Shown here in pieces: positions 15,588 to 23,186 of a stretch of DNA of 30,285 bases. The stretch is taken from contig DASRSM010000146.1 in assembly GCA_035656415.1 (NCBI GenBank), positions 1 through 30,285 on the forward strand, read 5' to 3'. The stretch comes from JAFAHZ01 sp035656415. GTDB lineage: Bacteria > Vulcanimicrobiota > Vulcanimicrobiia > Vulcanimicrobiales > Vulcanimicrobiaceae. The notes under the pieces were generated by a model. That model saw only the letters and a list, made by a program, of their open reading frames with translations, searched no databases and had not been told where the DNA came from. Each line of letters starts with the position of its first letter. Position 1 is the stretch's first letter. Made by a program: the position numbers and the translations under genes.

Positions 15588-15947
15588 ATGGACGAGCGGG
15601 CCTACGAGCGAGTCGCGCGCACGCTCAACGCGTACGGCGTTTGGACGAGCTGGTGCAGCCAGTTTCTCAAGGAAGCTGGTTTCAAACTCATGGGCATCGA
15701 CTACTTGCAGCGCTCGTTGCGCGAGCACGGCTGGAACGGCGAGCACCTCGCGCTCCACTCCGACGTCGATCCCGGTTCGGGTTTCGGATACGGCTTGGCG
15801 CTCGTCGACACCGACCGCATCAAGGAGACCGAGCATAGCAGCAACTGGCTCAAAGGCGTACGCGCGCATCTCAACGACCATCATATGAACTACGTGCTGG
15901 AAGGAAAACGCTCCAACTGCATCTCGGGCGCCATCGTTTCCCATTGA
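15588..15947 (+). CDS. Conserved-looking protein of unknown function (119 aa)
   Basis: I do not recognise this protein. It starts MDERAYERVARTLNAYGVWTS, has three tryptophans and two cysteines (WCSQFLKEAGF and the C-terminal NCISGAIVSH), a central glycine-rich strand DPGSGFGYGLALVDTD and a histidine-rich stretch LNDHHMNYVLEG. There is no signal peptide or membrane segment, so it is cytosolic. It sits five bases after the E2 gene and overlaps queD in TTGA. This places it in the middle of the 8.8-kb coupled run and argues strongly that it is real. It could belong functionally to the acyltransferase complex or to queuosine synthesis; nothing in the sequence decides. The His and Cys content would allow metal binding. 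Confidence 0.65.
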   Translation: MDERAYERVARTLNAYGVWTSWCSQFLKEAGFKLMGIDYLQRSLREHGWNGEHLALHSDVDPGSGFGYGLALVDTDRIKETEHSSNWLKGVRAHLNDHHMNYVLEGKRSNCISGAIVSH

Positions 15948-16324
15948 CGATCCGTAAAATCTTCCGTTTCGAAGCCGCGCACGTGCTGCCATTCCACGCC
16001 GGTAAATGTTCGCGCATGCACGGGCACTCGTATCGCCTGGAAGTCGGCGTTCGCGGCCCGATTCGTACCGAAGGCCCGGCGCGCGGAATGATCGAGGATT
16101 TCGACGAGATCCGGCGCATCGTCCGCGAGACCGCCATCGATTCGCTCGATCATACGACGCTCAACGATTTCATCGAGAATCCGACCGCCGAACACATCGT
16201 CATGTGGATTTGGAAGCGGCTCGAGAGCGCGCTCTCAGGGTTGGACGAGTTGGTGCTTTGGGAAACGGCTAACTCGTGCGCAGTGCTGCACCGGAGCGAT
16301 TTTCACGATGCTTCAGCTGGCTGA
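15944..16324 (+). CDS. queD: 6-carboxy-5,6,7,8-tetrahydropterin synthase QueD (126 aa)
   Basis: The enzyme converts 7,8-dihydroneopterin triphosphate to 6-carboxytetrahydropterin in the second step of 7-deazaguanine (preQ0/queuosine) synthesis. The zinc histidines are H13 and H26/H28 in the MHGHSY motif, and C22 in HAGKCSRMHGH is the catalytic cysteine. LDHTTLND supplies the Asp-His pair near 65-70, and a late glutamate in LWETAN binds the pterin. Length is typical of the QueD/PTPS-I group (about 120-140). TTG 15944, forming TTGA with the preceding stop, is the only start that keeps the first strand. It overlaps queE by 17 bases. A 6-pyruvoyl-tetrahydropterin synthase function is less likely given the queE partner. 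Confidence 0.88.
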   Translation: MTIRKIFRFEAAHVLPFHAGKCSRMHGHSYRLEVGVRGPIRTEGPARGMIEDFDEIRRIVRETAIDSLDHTTLNDFIENPTAEHIVMWIWKRLESALSGLDELVLWETANSCAVLHRSDFHDASAG

Positions 16325-16883
16325 GATTTTTTACAGCATTCAGGGCGAAGGTACCTGGACCGGAACGCCCTCCGTTTTCGTGCGCCTTGCCGGCTGCAAT
16401 CTCGCCTGCGATTTCTGCGACACCGACTATTCGCTCAAACGTCTTGCAGCGATCGAAGACGTCGTGCGCGAGGTGCGCACGATCGGGGGCGACTGCCCGA
16501 CCGTGATCTTGACCGGCGGCGAACCGCTCGCACAAGCCGAAACGCCCGCACTCGTCGACGCGCTGCGTGCAGACGGCCGCCGAGTGCACGTCGAATCGAA
16601 CGGAACGATCTACGCGCAGCTTCCCGACGACGTCTGGCTGTGCGTCTCGCCCAAGGAGCGCGTCGACCGGCGCATGGCCGAACGCGCTAACGAAGTCAAG
16701 CTCATCGTCGACGAACGCGTTCCCGAGGAACACCTCGAAGCGTTTCCCGGCAAGGAACCGTTTCTGTTGCAGCCCGAGGGGAATAAGCCGAAAAACGTGC
16801 GCATCGCGCTCGAACACGCCAAAGCGCATCCGCGCCGTTTTCGCCTCTCGCTGCAAACGCACAAGCTTATCGGAGTGCCTTAA
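16308..16883 (+). CDS. queE: 7-carboxy-7-deazaguanine synthase QueE (191 aa)
   Basis: A radical S-adenosylmethionine enzyme that contracts the ring of 6-carboxytetrahydropterin to 7-carboxy-7-deazaguanine, directly after QueD. The iron-sulfur cluster motif CxxxCxxC is C30, C34, C37 in GCNLACDFCDTDY. FYSIQGEGTWTG at 8-19 is the QueE signature, and LTGGEPL near 68-74 is the SAM-binding glycine motif. The protein is somewhat short (most are 210-240 residues) because loops in the second half are trimmed, but all motifs are present. The preceding overlap of 17 bases with queD indicates coupled translation. QueC and QueF, needed to finish preQ1, are not in the window. A gap of five bases leads to mqnB. 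Confidence 0.92.
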   Translation: MLQLAEIFYSIQGEGTWTGTPSVFVRLAGCNLACDFCDTDYSLKRLAAIEDVVREVRTIGGDCPTVILTGGEPLAQAETPALVDALRADGRRVHVESNGTIYAQLPDDVWLCVSPKERVDRRMAERANEVKLIVDERVPEEHLEAFPGKEPFLLQPEGNKPKNVRIALEHAKAHPRRFRLSLQTHKLIGVP

Positions 16884-16888
16884 AACGC

Positions 16889-17509
16889 GTGATCTTGCTA
16901 ACCTGTGCGATCGAAAAGGAGCTTTCGTTTTGGAAGCCTCGGCGCGACGTCGAACTCCTCACAACTGGGGTCGGTCCGGTCGAAGCCGCGTGTTCCATGA
17001 CGCGCGCCCTCGCGCAGCAACGCTACCGGCTGTTGATTAATGCGGGCCTCGGCGGCGCAATCGACGGATCTGCCGAGATCGGCGACGGCGTGGCGGTGAG
17101 CGACGAAATCCTCGAGCTCGGACTCGAAGACGGCCGGCCGATCGTGCTGCCCGAGGGCCAAAACGTCGTCGACAAGGTGCACTCCGACGTCCGCCTGGTC
17201 GCCGCGGTCGCAAATCGTGGTTGCCGGGTGTTGCGTGGAATCACGGTTTCTCGAGTGACGTCGAGCGAAGAAACCGCGGCGAGAATTGCGCGGTTGGGAG
17301 TCGGCGTCGAATCGATGGAAGGTTTCGCCGCGCTGCGCGCCGCCCAAATCGCCGGCGTTCCGGCAATCGAGCTGCGCGGCATTTCCAATCGCGTGGGCAG
17401 CCGCGAGCGCAGCGCGTGGAGTTTCGAGCAGGGGCAAAGCGGATTGCAGCGCGTGTTGAACGCGTTCTTTGAAGCCGTCGATGCGGCGGAAGCGACGCCG
17501 GCATCGTGA
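16889..17509 (+). CDS. mqnB: Futalosine hydrolase MqnB (206 aa)
   Basis: A nucleoside-hydrolase member of the phosphorylase superfamily that removes the base from futalosine (or aminodeoxyfutalosine) in the menaquinone futalosine pathway. The first strand carries the catalytic-acid region (LLTCAIEKEL), NAGLGGAI near 51-58 is the base-binding loop, and VESMEGFA at 140-147 is the purine-nucleoside signature with the ribose-contacting glutamates E141 and E144. ELRGISNRVGSRER near 167 matches the futalosine-hydrolase version rather than MTA/SAH nucleosidase. Start is GTG 16889. The gene ends in GTGA overlap with mqnD, the pathway's last known chorismate-derived step before prenylation, which confirms the assignment. 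It is slightly short against the usual 220 residues. Confidence 0.9.
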   Translation: MILLTCAIEKELSFWKPRRDVELLTTGVGPVEAACSMTRALAQQRYRLLINAGLGGAIDGSAEIGDGVAVSDEILELGLEDGRPIVLPEGQNVVDKVHSDVRLVAAVANRGCRVLRGITVSRVTSSEETAARIARLGVGVESMEGFAALRAAQIAGVPAIELRGISNRVGSRERSAWSFEQGQSGLQRVLNAFFEAVDAAEATPAS

Positions 17510-18348
17510 CGACTCGCACGCTCGCGTATTCGCCCTGTCCCAACGATACGTTCGTATTCGCCGCGCTCACCAATGGGATGCTCGATGGGGCGCCTCCCGT
17601 TGAAGCGCATCTGGCCGACATCGACCGGCTCAACGCTGCAGCCGCGCAAGGAGAATACGAGCTCGTCAAAGTCAGCTACGGCGCCCTGCCGTATCTCACC
17701 GAACGTTATCGTATTCTGCGTTCCGGAGGCGCGGTCGGACGCGGCTGCGGACCGCTCCTCGTCGCGCGGCCGGAGAACGCTCCGGAGCTCTTTACCGGCG
17801 TGCGCGACAAGCGCGTTGCGATTCCGGGCGAACGCACGACGGCCTATCTTCTGCTGCAAATGGCGTTGGGCGGCCGTCCGAAGAGCGTCGAGATCATGCG
17901 CTTCGATCGGATCGTTCCCGCGGTCGCCGAAGGGAAAATCGATGCCGGCCTCATCATCCACGAGTCGCGCTTTACGTATCGCGACGCAGGCTTGATCGCC
18001 ATCGCCGATCTCGGAGAGTGGTGGGAGAACTTCACGCTTTTGCCGCTACCGCTGGGCGCCATCCTCGTTCGCAAGGACGTCGAAGTCGAGGAAGCCCGCC
18101 GATTGGGTGAAGCGATCCGGGACAGCCTAGCTTTCGCGCGAGCGAATCCCAATCGCGTCATGCCGTACGTGCGCGAACACGCCGTGGAGATGAGCGACGA
18201 CGTCATGCGCCGGCACATCGGTCTGTACGTCAACGAATTCACCGACGATTTGGGCGAAGACGGCATGCGGGCGGTTTCGGCGCTGTTGGCGCGTGCGCGC
18301 GAGGCGGGGGTTCTGACGAAGGGCGCGGAAGTCGAGTTCGTCGAGTGA
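17506..18348 (+). CDS. mqnD: 1,4-dihydroxy-6-naphthoate synthase MqnD (280 aa)
   Basis: Converts cyclic dehypoxanthine futalosine to 1,4-dihydroxy-6-naphthoate in menaquinone synthesis. The opening YSPCPNDTF at 8-16 is the family signature, KVSYGALPYL near 55-64 and GCGPLLVA near 80 continue the periplasmic-binding-protein-like fold, and H152 in LIIHESRFTY is the proposed catalytic histidine. WWENFTLLPLPLGAI follows as the usual hinge. Length (280) is normal. The GTG start is fixed by overlap with mqnB. MqnA and MqnC are not in the window. The stop overlaps the next unknown gene in GTGA. This shows a menaquinone-using organism that takes the futalosine rather than the classical Men route. Confidence 0.93.
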   Translation: MTTRTLAYSPCPNDTFVFAALTNGMLDGAPPVEAHLADIDRLNAAAAQGEYELVKVSYGALPYLTERYRILRSGGAVGRGCGPLLVARPENAPELFTGVRDKRVAIPGERTTAYLLLQMALGGRPKSVEIMRFDRIVPAVAEGKIDAGLIIHESRFTYRDAGLIAIADLGEWWENFTLLPLPLGAILVRKDVEVEEARRLGEAIRDSLAFARANPNRVMPYVREHAVEMSDDVMRRHIGLYVNEFTDDLGEDGMRAVSALLARAREAGVLTKGAEVEFVE

Positions 18349-18791
18349 AACAGAAGCTTTTAGTCTCGCCGTTTCCGGATATGCATCTCGCGACGCTCGA
18401 GTGGCATAACGGTATCCCACGCCCAAAGTGCGACGAGATGCAGCGCATTCTCTACAGTACGAAAGGAACCGACACCGCGCAGCTCATTCTCGTCAACGAA
18501 CTTTACGACCTAACGCCGGTGCCGCTGGTCGACTTGAACCTTCAATCGTGGACGTTCGGCATGCGCAAAGCCCAGCTGCTTCGCGGCAATCACTACGTTT
18601 TCTGGGCGGAAGGTATGCGCATCGCCGCCATCATGGCGTCGCGGCGCACGGCCCGCATCGACGAGTTCACGTTTATCCCGTTGCGATTGAAGCCGCGCCC
18701 AAAACGGCGCGAACCGTTTCCAGATCTCACGGAGGTCCCGGGCGCCGAATACTTCGAGCGCCTCATCAAATATTTCGCCGAAAATCCATGA
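18345..18791 (+). CDS. Unknown protein between mqnD and the muramidase gene (148 aa)
   Basis: I do not recognise this protein. It opens KQKLLVSPFPDMHLATLEWHNG, with further segments CDEMQRILYSTKGTD, NELYDLTPVPLVDLNL and a tryptophan-rich WTFGMRKAQLLRGNHYVFWAEG. The end is basic and proline-rich (RLKPRPKRREPFPDL), then a short helix. No signal peptide or membrane segment, so cytosolic. Both edges are coupled: GTGA with mqnD and ATGA with the muramidase gene, which makes a spurious frame very unlikely. The layout of a single alpha/beta domain is all that can be said. It might assist menaquinone synthesis or be an accessory carried in the same transcript. Confidence 0.65.
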   Translation: MKQKLLVSPFPDMHLATLEWHNGIPRPKCDEMQRILYSTKGTDTAQLILVNELYDLTPVPLVDLNLQSWTFGMRKAQLLRGNHYVFWAEGMRIAAIMASRRTARIDEFTFIPLRLKPRPKRREPFPDLTEVPGAEYFERLIKYFAENP

Positions 18792-20011
18792 TGCGGCGCA
18801 GCTTCTTTGTCGGTGCGTCGGCCGCGTTCGCCGCTTCGAGCGCACTACCGGCTCGCGCGGAGCAGCTTCCGCACGCTAACGTTGCGCTGGGCGACGACGT
18901 ATTGCTGCAAAGCCCATCGCAGCTCGGGAATCGCACCGTCGGCATCATCACCAATCAAACCGGCGTCACGTCACAACTGGAATCGATCGTCGACGCACTT
19001 CACCGGCGAACCAGCGTTCGCATCAAGGCCGTCTTCGCACCCGAACACGGCTTTCGCGGCGACCGGCCCGCCGGCGCGAGCGTCGGAACGTATACGGACG
19101 CGCAAACCGGATTGCCCGTATACAGCCTGTACGGCGCTACGCGCCGTCCGACCGCGGCGATGCTCGAGGGAATCGACGTCTTGCTTTTCGACATTCAAGA
19201 CGTGGGTGCGCGCGCGTACACGTTCGTCTCGACGATGGCGTATGCGATGCAAGGCGCCAAAGCATACGGCAAGGAGTTCTGGGTGCTCGATCGACCCAAT
19301 CCCGCCGGCGGCGTGATGGTGGAAGGCCCGGTACTCGAACCCGCATTCGAATCGTTCATCGGTCTCTATCCGATCGCCATGCGGCACGGCATGACCGTCG
19401 GCGAGCTGGCGACGCTCTTCAACGACCGCTTTGGAATCGGCACGAAGCTGCACGTCGTAAAAATGCGGGGCTGGGACCGCTCGTCGATCTGGCCCGACAC
19501 CGGCTTACAATGGGTGCAGACGTCGCCGAACGTTCCGACGTGGCAAACGTGTTTCGTGCTGCTGTGCACCGGCCTCATCGATAACGCCGGAGTCAACAAC
19601 GGCACCGGCTATAGCAAGCCGTTCTTTTATGCCGGCGGCGCGGATATCGACGGCTATCGGCTCGCGCGCAGTCTGAACGCGCGCAACCTGCCCGGCGTTT
19701 GGTTTCGCCCTGCGGCATGGTCGCCGTTCGCCGGCTTTTGGAAAGGTCGCGAGCTGTCCGGCGTCGAGCTCGACGTTTTCGACGAACGCCGCTTCGCTGC
19801 GGTTCGGACGGCCGTCGAGATCCTCACCGCCGTGCGCGATCTCTTCCCCTCGGCGCTGCACGTCAAAGCGACGGAACTCGATCGCGATTGGGGCACGGAT
19901 TCGCTGCGCCGCGGATTGATCGGCGGAAAGGGCGCGAGCGAAATCGTCGACGGCTGGAGCGTTGCCGTCGAGCGCTTCAAAACGATGCGCCAAACGTACT
20001 TGTTGTACTAG
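18788..20011 (+). CDS. namZ: NamZ-like exo-beta-N-acetylmuramidase, DUF1343 (407 aa)
   Basis: An exported member of the DUF1343 family, whose characterised member NamZ removes terminal N-acetylmuramic acid from peptidoglycan fragments (glycoside hydrolase family GH171). Family segments are GIITNQTGVT near 55-64, APEHGFRG with E86-H87 (candidate catalytic region), LFDIQDVGARAYTFVSTM, the VLDRPNPAGG turn, EGPVLEP, RHGMTVGELA and a late TQF-like SPNVPTWQ. The N-terminus MMRRSFFVGASAAFAASSALPARA is a signal peptide with a twin-arginine-like RRSFF core, cleaved after ARA, suggesting Tat or Sec export. The ATG forms ATGA with the preceding stop. Its last four bases overlap the convergent PilZ gene. 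It probably serves in cell-wall turnover or scavenging of muropeptides. Confidence 0.88.
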   Translation: MMRRSFFVGASAAFAASSALPARAEQLPHANVALGDDVLLQSPSQLGNRTVGIITNQTGVTSQLESIVDALHRRTSVRIKAVFAPEHGFRGDRPAGASVGTYTDAQTGLPVYSLYGATRRPTAAMLEGIDVLLFDIQDVGARAYTFVSTMAYAMQGAKAYGKEFWVLDRPNPAGGVMVEGPVLEPAFESFIGLYPIAMRHGMTVGELATLFNDRFGIGTKLHVVKMRGWDRSSIWPDTGLQWVQTSPNVPTWQTCFVLLCTGLIDNAGVNNGTGYSKPFFYAGGADIDGYRLARSLNARNLPGVWFRPAAWSPFAGFWKGRELSGVELDVFDERRFAAVRTAVEILTAVRDLFPSALHVKATELDRDWGTDSLRRGLIGGKGASEIVDGWSVAVERFKTMRQTYLLY

Positions 20012-20523
20012 TCTGGTCTGCGCGAGCGCAGATAATGAATCTGCCAGAGGTGGATGAACCGCTGCAGCTCTTCCTGCATCTCGGTCTCAGCTGCGGCGAA
20101 CTTCGTCCCGTATGCAAACTTCTTTTCCATGCGATCGAAGAACGGCATCAAGACGGTCGCGCGCATGTAAATCGGTTTGAAACCGGGCGGCTGTACTTTG
20201 ACCGTTTGCGGGCGCAGCCCGAACGGCGTTTGTTCGAAAACTTCTTTTTCGATGGTCATTTCCGACAAGAACTCGTCGGGCAGGTGAAACTCGAGAGCCA
20301 GCCGCGATCCGCGCACCAAATCCTCGTCGGTCGACAAGCGCAGGCCGCCGGCGGAGAGATCGTTTGCGCGTGCGCGGCGCCTGCCGGGCCTGCCGTCGAG
20401 CGTATACGAAACTTCGAACTCGACCGGCATGCGAAACGCACTGCGCTTTTGGCCCGTGCCCCCTTTCGGGCGCGCCATGGGCTTAGGCGCGGCTTTCTTC
20501 TTTTTGCCGAAAAACGAGAACAT
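20008..20523 (-). CDS. PilZ-domain c-di-GMP-binding protein (171 aa)
   Basis: A single PilZ domain with a basic N-terminal tail (KKKK at 7-10). The c-di-GMP motif RxxxR is R27 to R31 and the second motif D/NxSxxG is D55-L-S57-A-G59-G60, both complete, so ligand binding is expected. A helical C-terminal tail (residues 130-171, METEEMQEEL-like) may bind a partner. It acts in the cytosol as a second-messenger effector, with output unknown because no flagellar, pilus or cellulose gene lies nearby. It is convergent with the muramidase gene (four-base overlap) and divergent from glcD (51 bases). AGGAG touches the ATG with no spacer, which is unusual. ATG codon 16 is a later option but would lose little. 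Confidence 0.85.
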   Translation of the reverse strand: MFSFFGKKKKAAPKPMARPKGGTGQKRSAFRMPVEFEVSYTLDGRPGRRRARANDLSAGGLRLSTDEDLVRGSRLALEFHLPDEFLSEMTIEKEVFEQTPFGLRPQTVKVQPPGFKPIYMRATVLMPFFDRMEKKFAYGTKFAAAETEMQEELQRFIHLWQIHYLRSRRPD

Positions 20524-20574
20524 CTCCTAAGCGCCTTGGTGCGGGGAGGCTCGCCTTCCTGCCGAAACTCGCTC

Positions 20575-21960
20575 GTGTTGTTACACCAGCGCCTCGCCGA
20601 GGCGGTCGGACGAGACGCCGTCCTAACGGCGCCTGAAGACCTCGCCGCCTACGCATTCGATGCGTACACCGACGGAAATCTCCCCGCCGCCGTCGTCCTG
20701 CCCACGTCCACGCGCGACGTCAGCGCCGTCGTTCGCGTCGCACGGGAACTCGGGGAGGCAATCGTCCCACGTGGCGCCGGCACCGGACTCTGCGGCGGTG
20801 CCGTGCCGGTTGAAGGCGGCGTCGTCATGTCGTTCGCACGCATGAACCGCATTCTCGAACTCGACGTACGTAACCGTCGCGCGCGCGTTCAACCGGGCGT
20901 CGTCAATCTCGATGTGTCGCGGGCGGCAGCGTCCACGAATTTGTTCTACGCCCCCGACCCGTCGTCGCAGCGCGTCGCGACGATCGGAGGAAACATCGCG
21001 ACAAACGCGGGCGGACCGCATTGCCTGTCGTACGGGACGACCGTCAACCACGTGCTTGCTCTCGAGATCGTCGACGACCGCGGAGACGTCCTTACGACGA
21101 GCGTGGACGAGGCCGGCTACGATCTGACGGCCGCGTTTGTGGGCAGCGAAGGGACCCTCGGCATCGTCACGTCGGCCTGGGTCCGGCTGATGCGGCTTCC
21201 CGAAGCCGTCCGCGTTTGGGTCGTCGCCTTTCCTTCGATCGAAGCCGCTTCCGAAGCGGTGTCGGCGATCGTAGGCGCGGGCATCGTTCCCACCGCACTC
21301 GAGATGATGGACAAGGTCATCGTGCGTGCGGTCGAAGCGGCGTTCGGCGCCGGCTATCCCACCGATGCAAGTGCCGTGTTGCTGATCGAGAACGCCGGTT
21401 TCGAAAACGACATGGACGCGTGCGAAGCGGCAATTCACGGAATCGTGAACCGTCACGGCGCGCTCTCCTGGCGCAGCGCACGAACGCAGGCCGAGTGCGA
21501 CGCTCTATGGGCAGGCCGAAAGGGTGCAGCCGCCGCGACCGGACGCATCTCACCGAACTACTACACGCAAGACGTGTGCGTTCCGCGCAGCAAACTTCCG
21601 CAAGCGCTGCGCCAGGTCGAAGCCGCCGCCGCGAAGCACCGGCTCACGGTCGGAAACGTTTTCCACGCGGGCGACGGTAATCTGCATCCGCTGCTGATGT
21701 ACGACAAGACCGACCGCGCGCAGGTCGCCGCGGTCATCGAAACCGGAAACACGATTCTGCAGGCTGCGGTCGACCTCGGTGGAACGATCAGCGGCGAGCA
21801 CGGCGTCGGTTACGAAAAGCGCGATGCGATGACGCGCGTTTATACGACCGCCGATCTGGCGGCGATGGCACGCGTGCGCGACGTCTTCGATCCGAAGCGC
21901 ATGCTCAATCCCGATAAGATCTTCCCGAGCGGAGCACGCTGCCCGGAGGTAGCGGGGTGA
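20575..21960 (+). CDS. glcD: Glycolate oxidase subunit GlcD / FAD-linked oxidase (461 aa)
   Basis: A membrane-peripheral FAD enzyme of the VAO/PCMH flavoprotein family that oxidises 2-hydroxyacids such as glycolate or D-lactate. PRGAGTGLCGGAVP near 66-79 binds the FAD diphosphate, GGNIATNAGGPHCLSYG near 138-154 and GSEGTLGIVT near 188-197 complete the FAD domain, and the C-terminal cap carries NVFHAGDGNLHPLL and SGEHGVGYEKRDA, the substrate-contacting histidines. The open frame reaches far back into the PilZ region; GTG 20575 is my choice because the conserved helix HQRLAEAVG begins just after. No Shine-Dalgarno at normal distance is present, only GGGGAGG 25 bases away. It overlaps glcE in GTGA. 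No glcF follows. Confidence 0.88.
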   Translation: MLLHQRLAEAVGRDAVLTAPEDLAAYAFDAYTDGNLPAAVVLPTSTRDVSAVVRVARELGEAIVPRGAGTGLCGGAVPVEGGVVMSFARMNRILELDVRNRRARVQPGVVNLDVSRAAASTNLFYAPDPSSQRVATIGGNIATNAGGPHCLSYGTTVNHVLALEIVDDRGDVLTTSVDEAGYDLTAAFVGSEGTLGIVTSAWVRLMRLPEAVRVWVVAFPSIEAASEAVSAIVGAGIVPTALEMMDKVIVRAVEAAFGAGYPTDASAVLLIENAGFENDMDACEAAIHGIVNRHGALSWRSARTQAECDALWAGRKGAAAATGRISPNYYTQDVCVPRSKLPQALRQVEAAAAKHRLTVGNVFHAGDGNLHPLLMYDKTDRAQVAAVIETGNTILQAAVDLGGTISGEHGVGYEKRDAMTRVYTTADLAAMARVRDVFDPKRMLNPDKIFPSGARCPEVAG

Positions 21961-23177
21961 CCGTCGCCGGCTGCGACGCACCGCAAAGCGTCGACGCGCT
22001 GAGCGAACTCGTATCGAGCTGCGACGCCGGCGGCCGCAAGATTCTCATCGTCGGTGGCAACACGCTCGCCGGAATGGGATTGCCGCCGGAACGCGTCGAC
22101 GTCACGCTCTCGACTGCCGAGCTCGCCAAAATCATCGATTACGCGCCCGCGGATCTTACCGTCGCCGTGCAGGCCGGCGCGCTGCTGCAATCCCTCAACG
22201 TCGCTCTCGCACAGCGCGGACAGTTCGTTCCGTTCGACGCTCCGCGCGCGCACTATGCTACGGTCGGTGGAACGCTGGCCGCAGGGTGGTTGGGACCGCG
22301 CCGCCATCTCTACGGCCGCCCGCGCGATTACCTGATCGGCACCGCGGCGGTGCTCGCCGACGGAACGCTGGTGCACGCCGGCGGAATGGTCGTTAAAAAC
22401 GTCGCCGGATACGACATGAGCCGGCTTTACGTCGGATCGTTCGGAACGCTTGCGGTGCTGGTGCGAGCCAACCTCAAGACGCTGCCCCTGCCGTCCAGCG
22501 CGCGTGCGTTCTTCGCGCCGCTTCCGGAAGGATCGCGCACGAACGCTTGCCGCCTGCTCGAGGCACTTGCGATTCGACCGGCTGCGGCGCTTTGGATCGA
22601 CGGTTTTCACAACTCGATCGATGGCGAAGACGGCGACGAAGGCCGTATCTTTGCGTTGTTGGAGGGGAGCGGCGCGCTGCTCGAGCGCGCGACGCGCGAC
22701 TTGCGTTCGGCACTCGGACGGGCGGGCGTTCCCGACACGCGCGTCATCGACGCCGGCGCGCGCGAATCGTTCGAACGGATCGTCGATTCGTACGTCGCGA
22801 CGCTCGGCGAGCGATCGATCTCGTATCGTTTCCTCTCCCCGCCGGATGCATCGGCGGAGCGAGCACTCGCGGTGCACGATTTGGCGGCCCGATCCGAGCT
22901 GCGCTGCGAAACGATCGTCGACGCACTCAACGGCGACGTCGTCGCACGATTGAGCGATCTCGATTCGTTTGCGCTCGGTGCAAAAATCGAAACGTTCGAC
23001 GAAAGGCTGCACGGTATCGAACCGCAGGCGATCGTCCTGGCCGGACAACACCCGCACCGCCCGTCGCTCAACGTTTGGGGCCGGCCGCCCGACGCTATCG
23101 AACGCATGCGCGAACTCAAGCACCGGTTCGACCCGAACGGAACGCTCAATCCCGGACGGTTCGTAGGCGGGATTTAA
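21957..23177 (+). CDS. glcE: Glycolate oxidase FAD-binding subunit GlcE (406 aa)
   Basis: The second FAD-binding subunit of glycolate dehydrogenase. KILIVGGNTLAGMG near 28-41 is the first FAD-binding loop in a degenerate form typical of GlcE, GGTLAAGWLGPRRHLYGRPRD (given as GGTLAAG and GRPRD at about 103-124) is the second, and VVKNVAGYDMSRLYVGSFGTL contains the isoalloxazine-contacting region. The last part FDPNGTLNPGRF is the usual C-terminus. GTG 21957 overlaps the glcD stop in GTGA. Length is slightly above the usual 350-370. GlcF, the iron-sulfur subunit, is absent from the window, so either it lies elsewhere or this pair uses another electron acceptor. Nine bases lead to the terpene synthase gene. 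Confidence 0.85.
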   Translation: MTVAGCDAPQSVDALSELVSSCDAGGRKILIVGGNTLAGMGLPPERVDVTLSTAELAKIIDYAPADLTVAVQAGALLQSLNVALAQRGQFVPFDAPRAHYATVGGTLAAGWLGPRRHLYGRPRDYLIGTAAVLADGTLVHAGGMVVKNVAGYDMSRLYVGSFGTLAVLVRANLKTLPLPSSARAFFAPLPEGSRTNACRLLEALAIRPAAALWIDGFHNSIDGEDGDEGRIFALLEGSGALLERATRDLRSALGRAGVPDTRVIDAGARESFERIVDSYVATLGERSISYRFLSPPDASAERALAVHDLAARSELRCETIVDALNGDVVARLSDLDSFALGAKIETFDERLHGIEPQAIVLAGQHPHRPSLNVWGRPPDAIERMRELKHRFDPNGTLNPGRFVGGI

Positions 23178-23186
23178 CCCACAACG

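Noticed and set aside
16314..16332. Short stem and T-run at the start of queE
   Set aside because: Stem of only four or five pairs with a tiny loop; the T's encode IFYS of the conserved QueE start.
21840..23123. 427-residue minus-strand frame opposite glcE
   Set aside because: Composition is Arg/Val/Asp noise, and glcE has clear FAD motifs on the plus strand.
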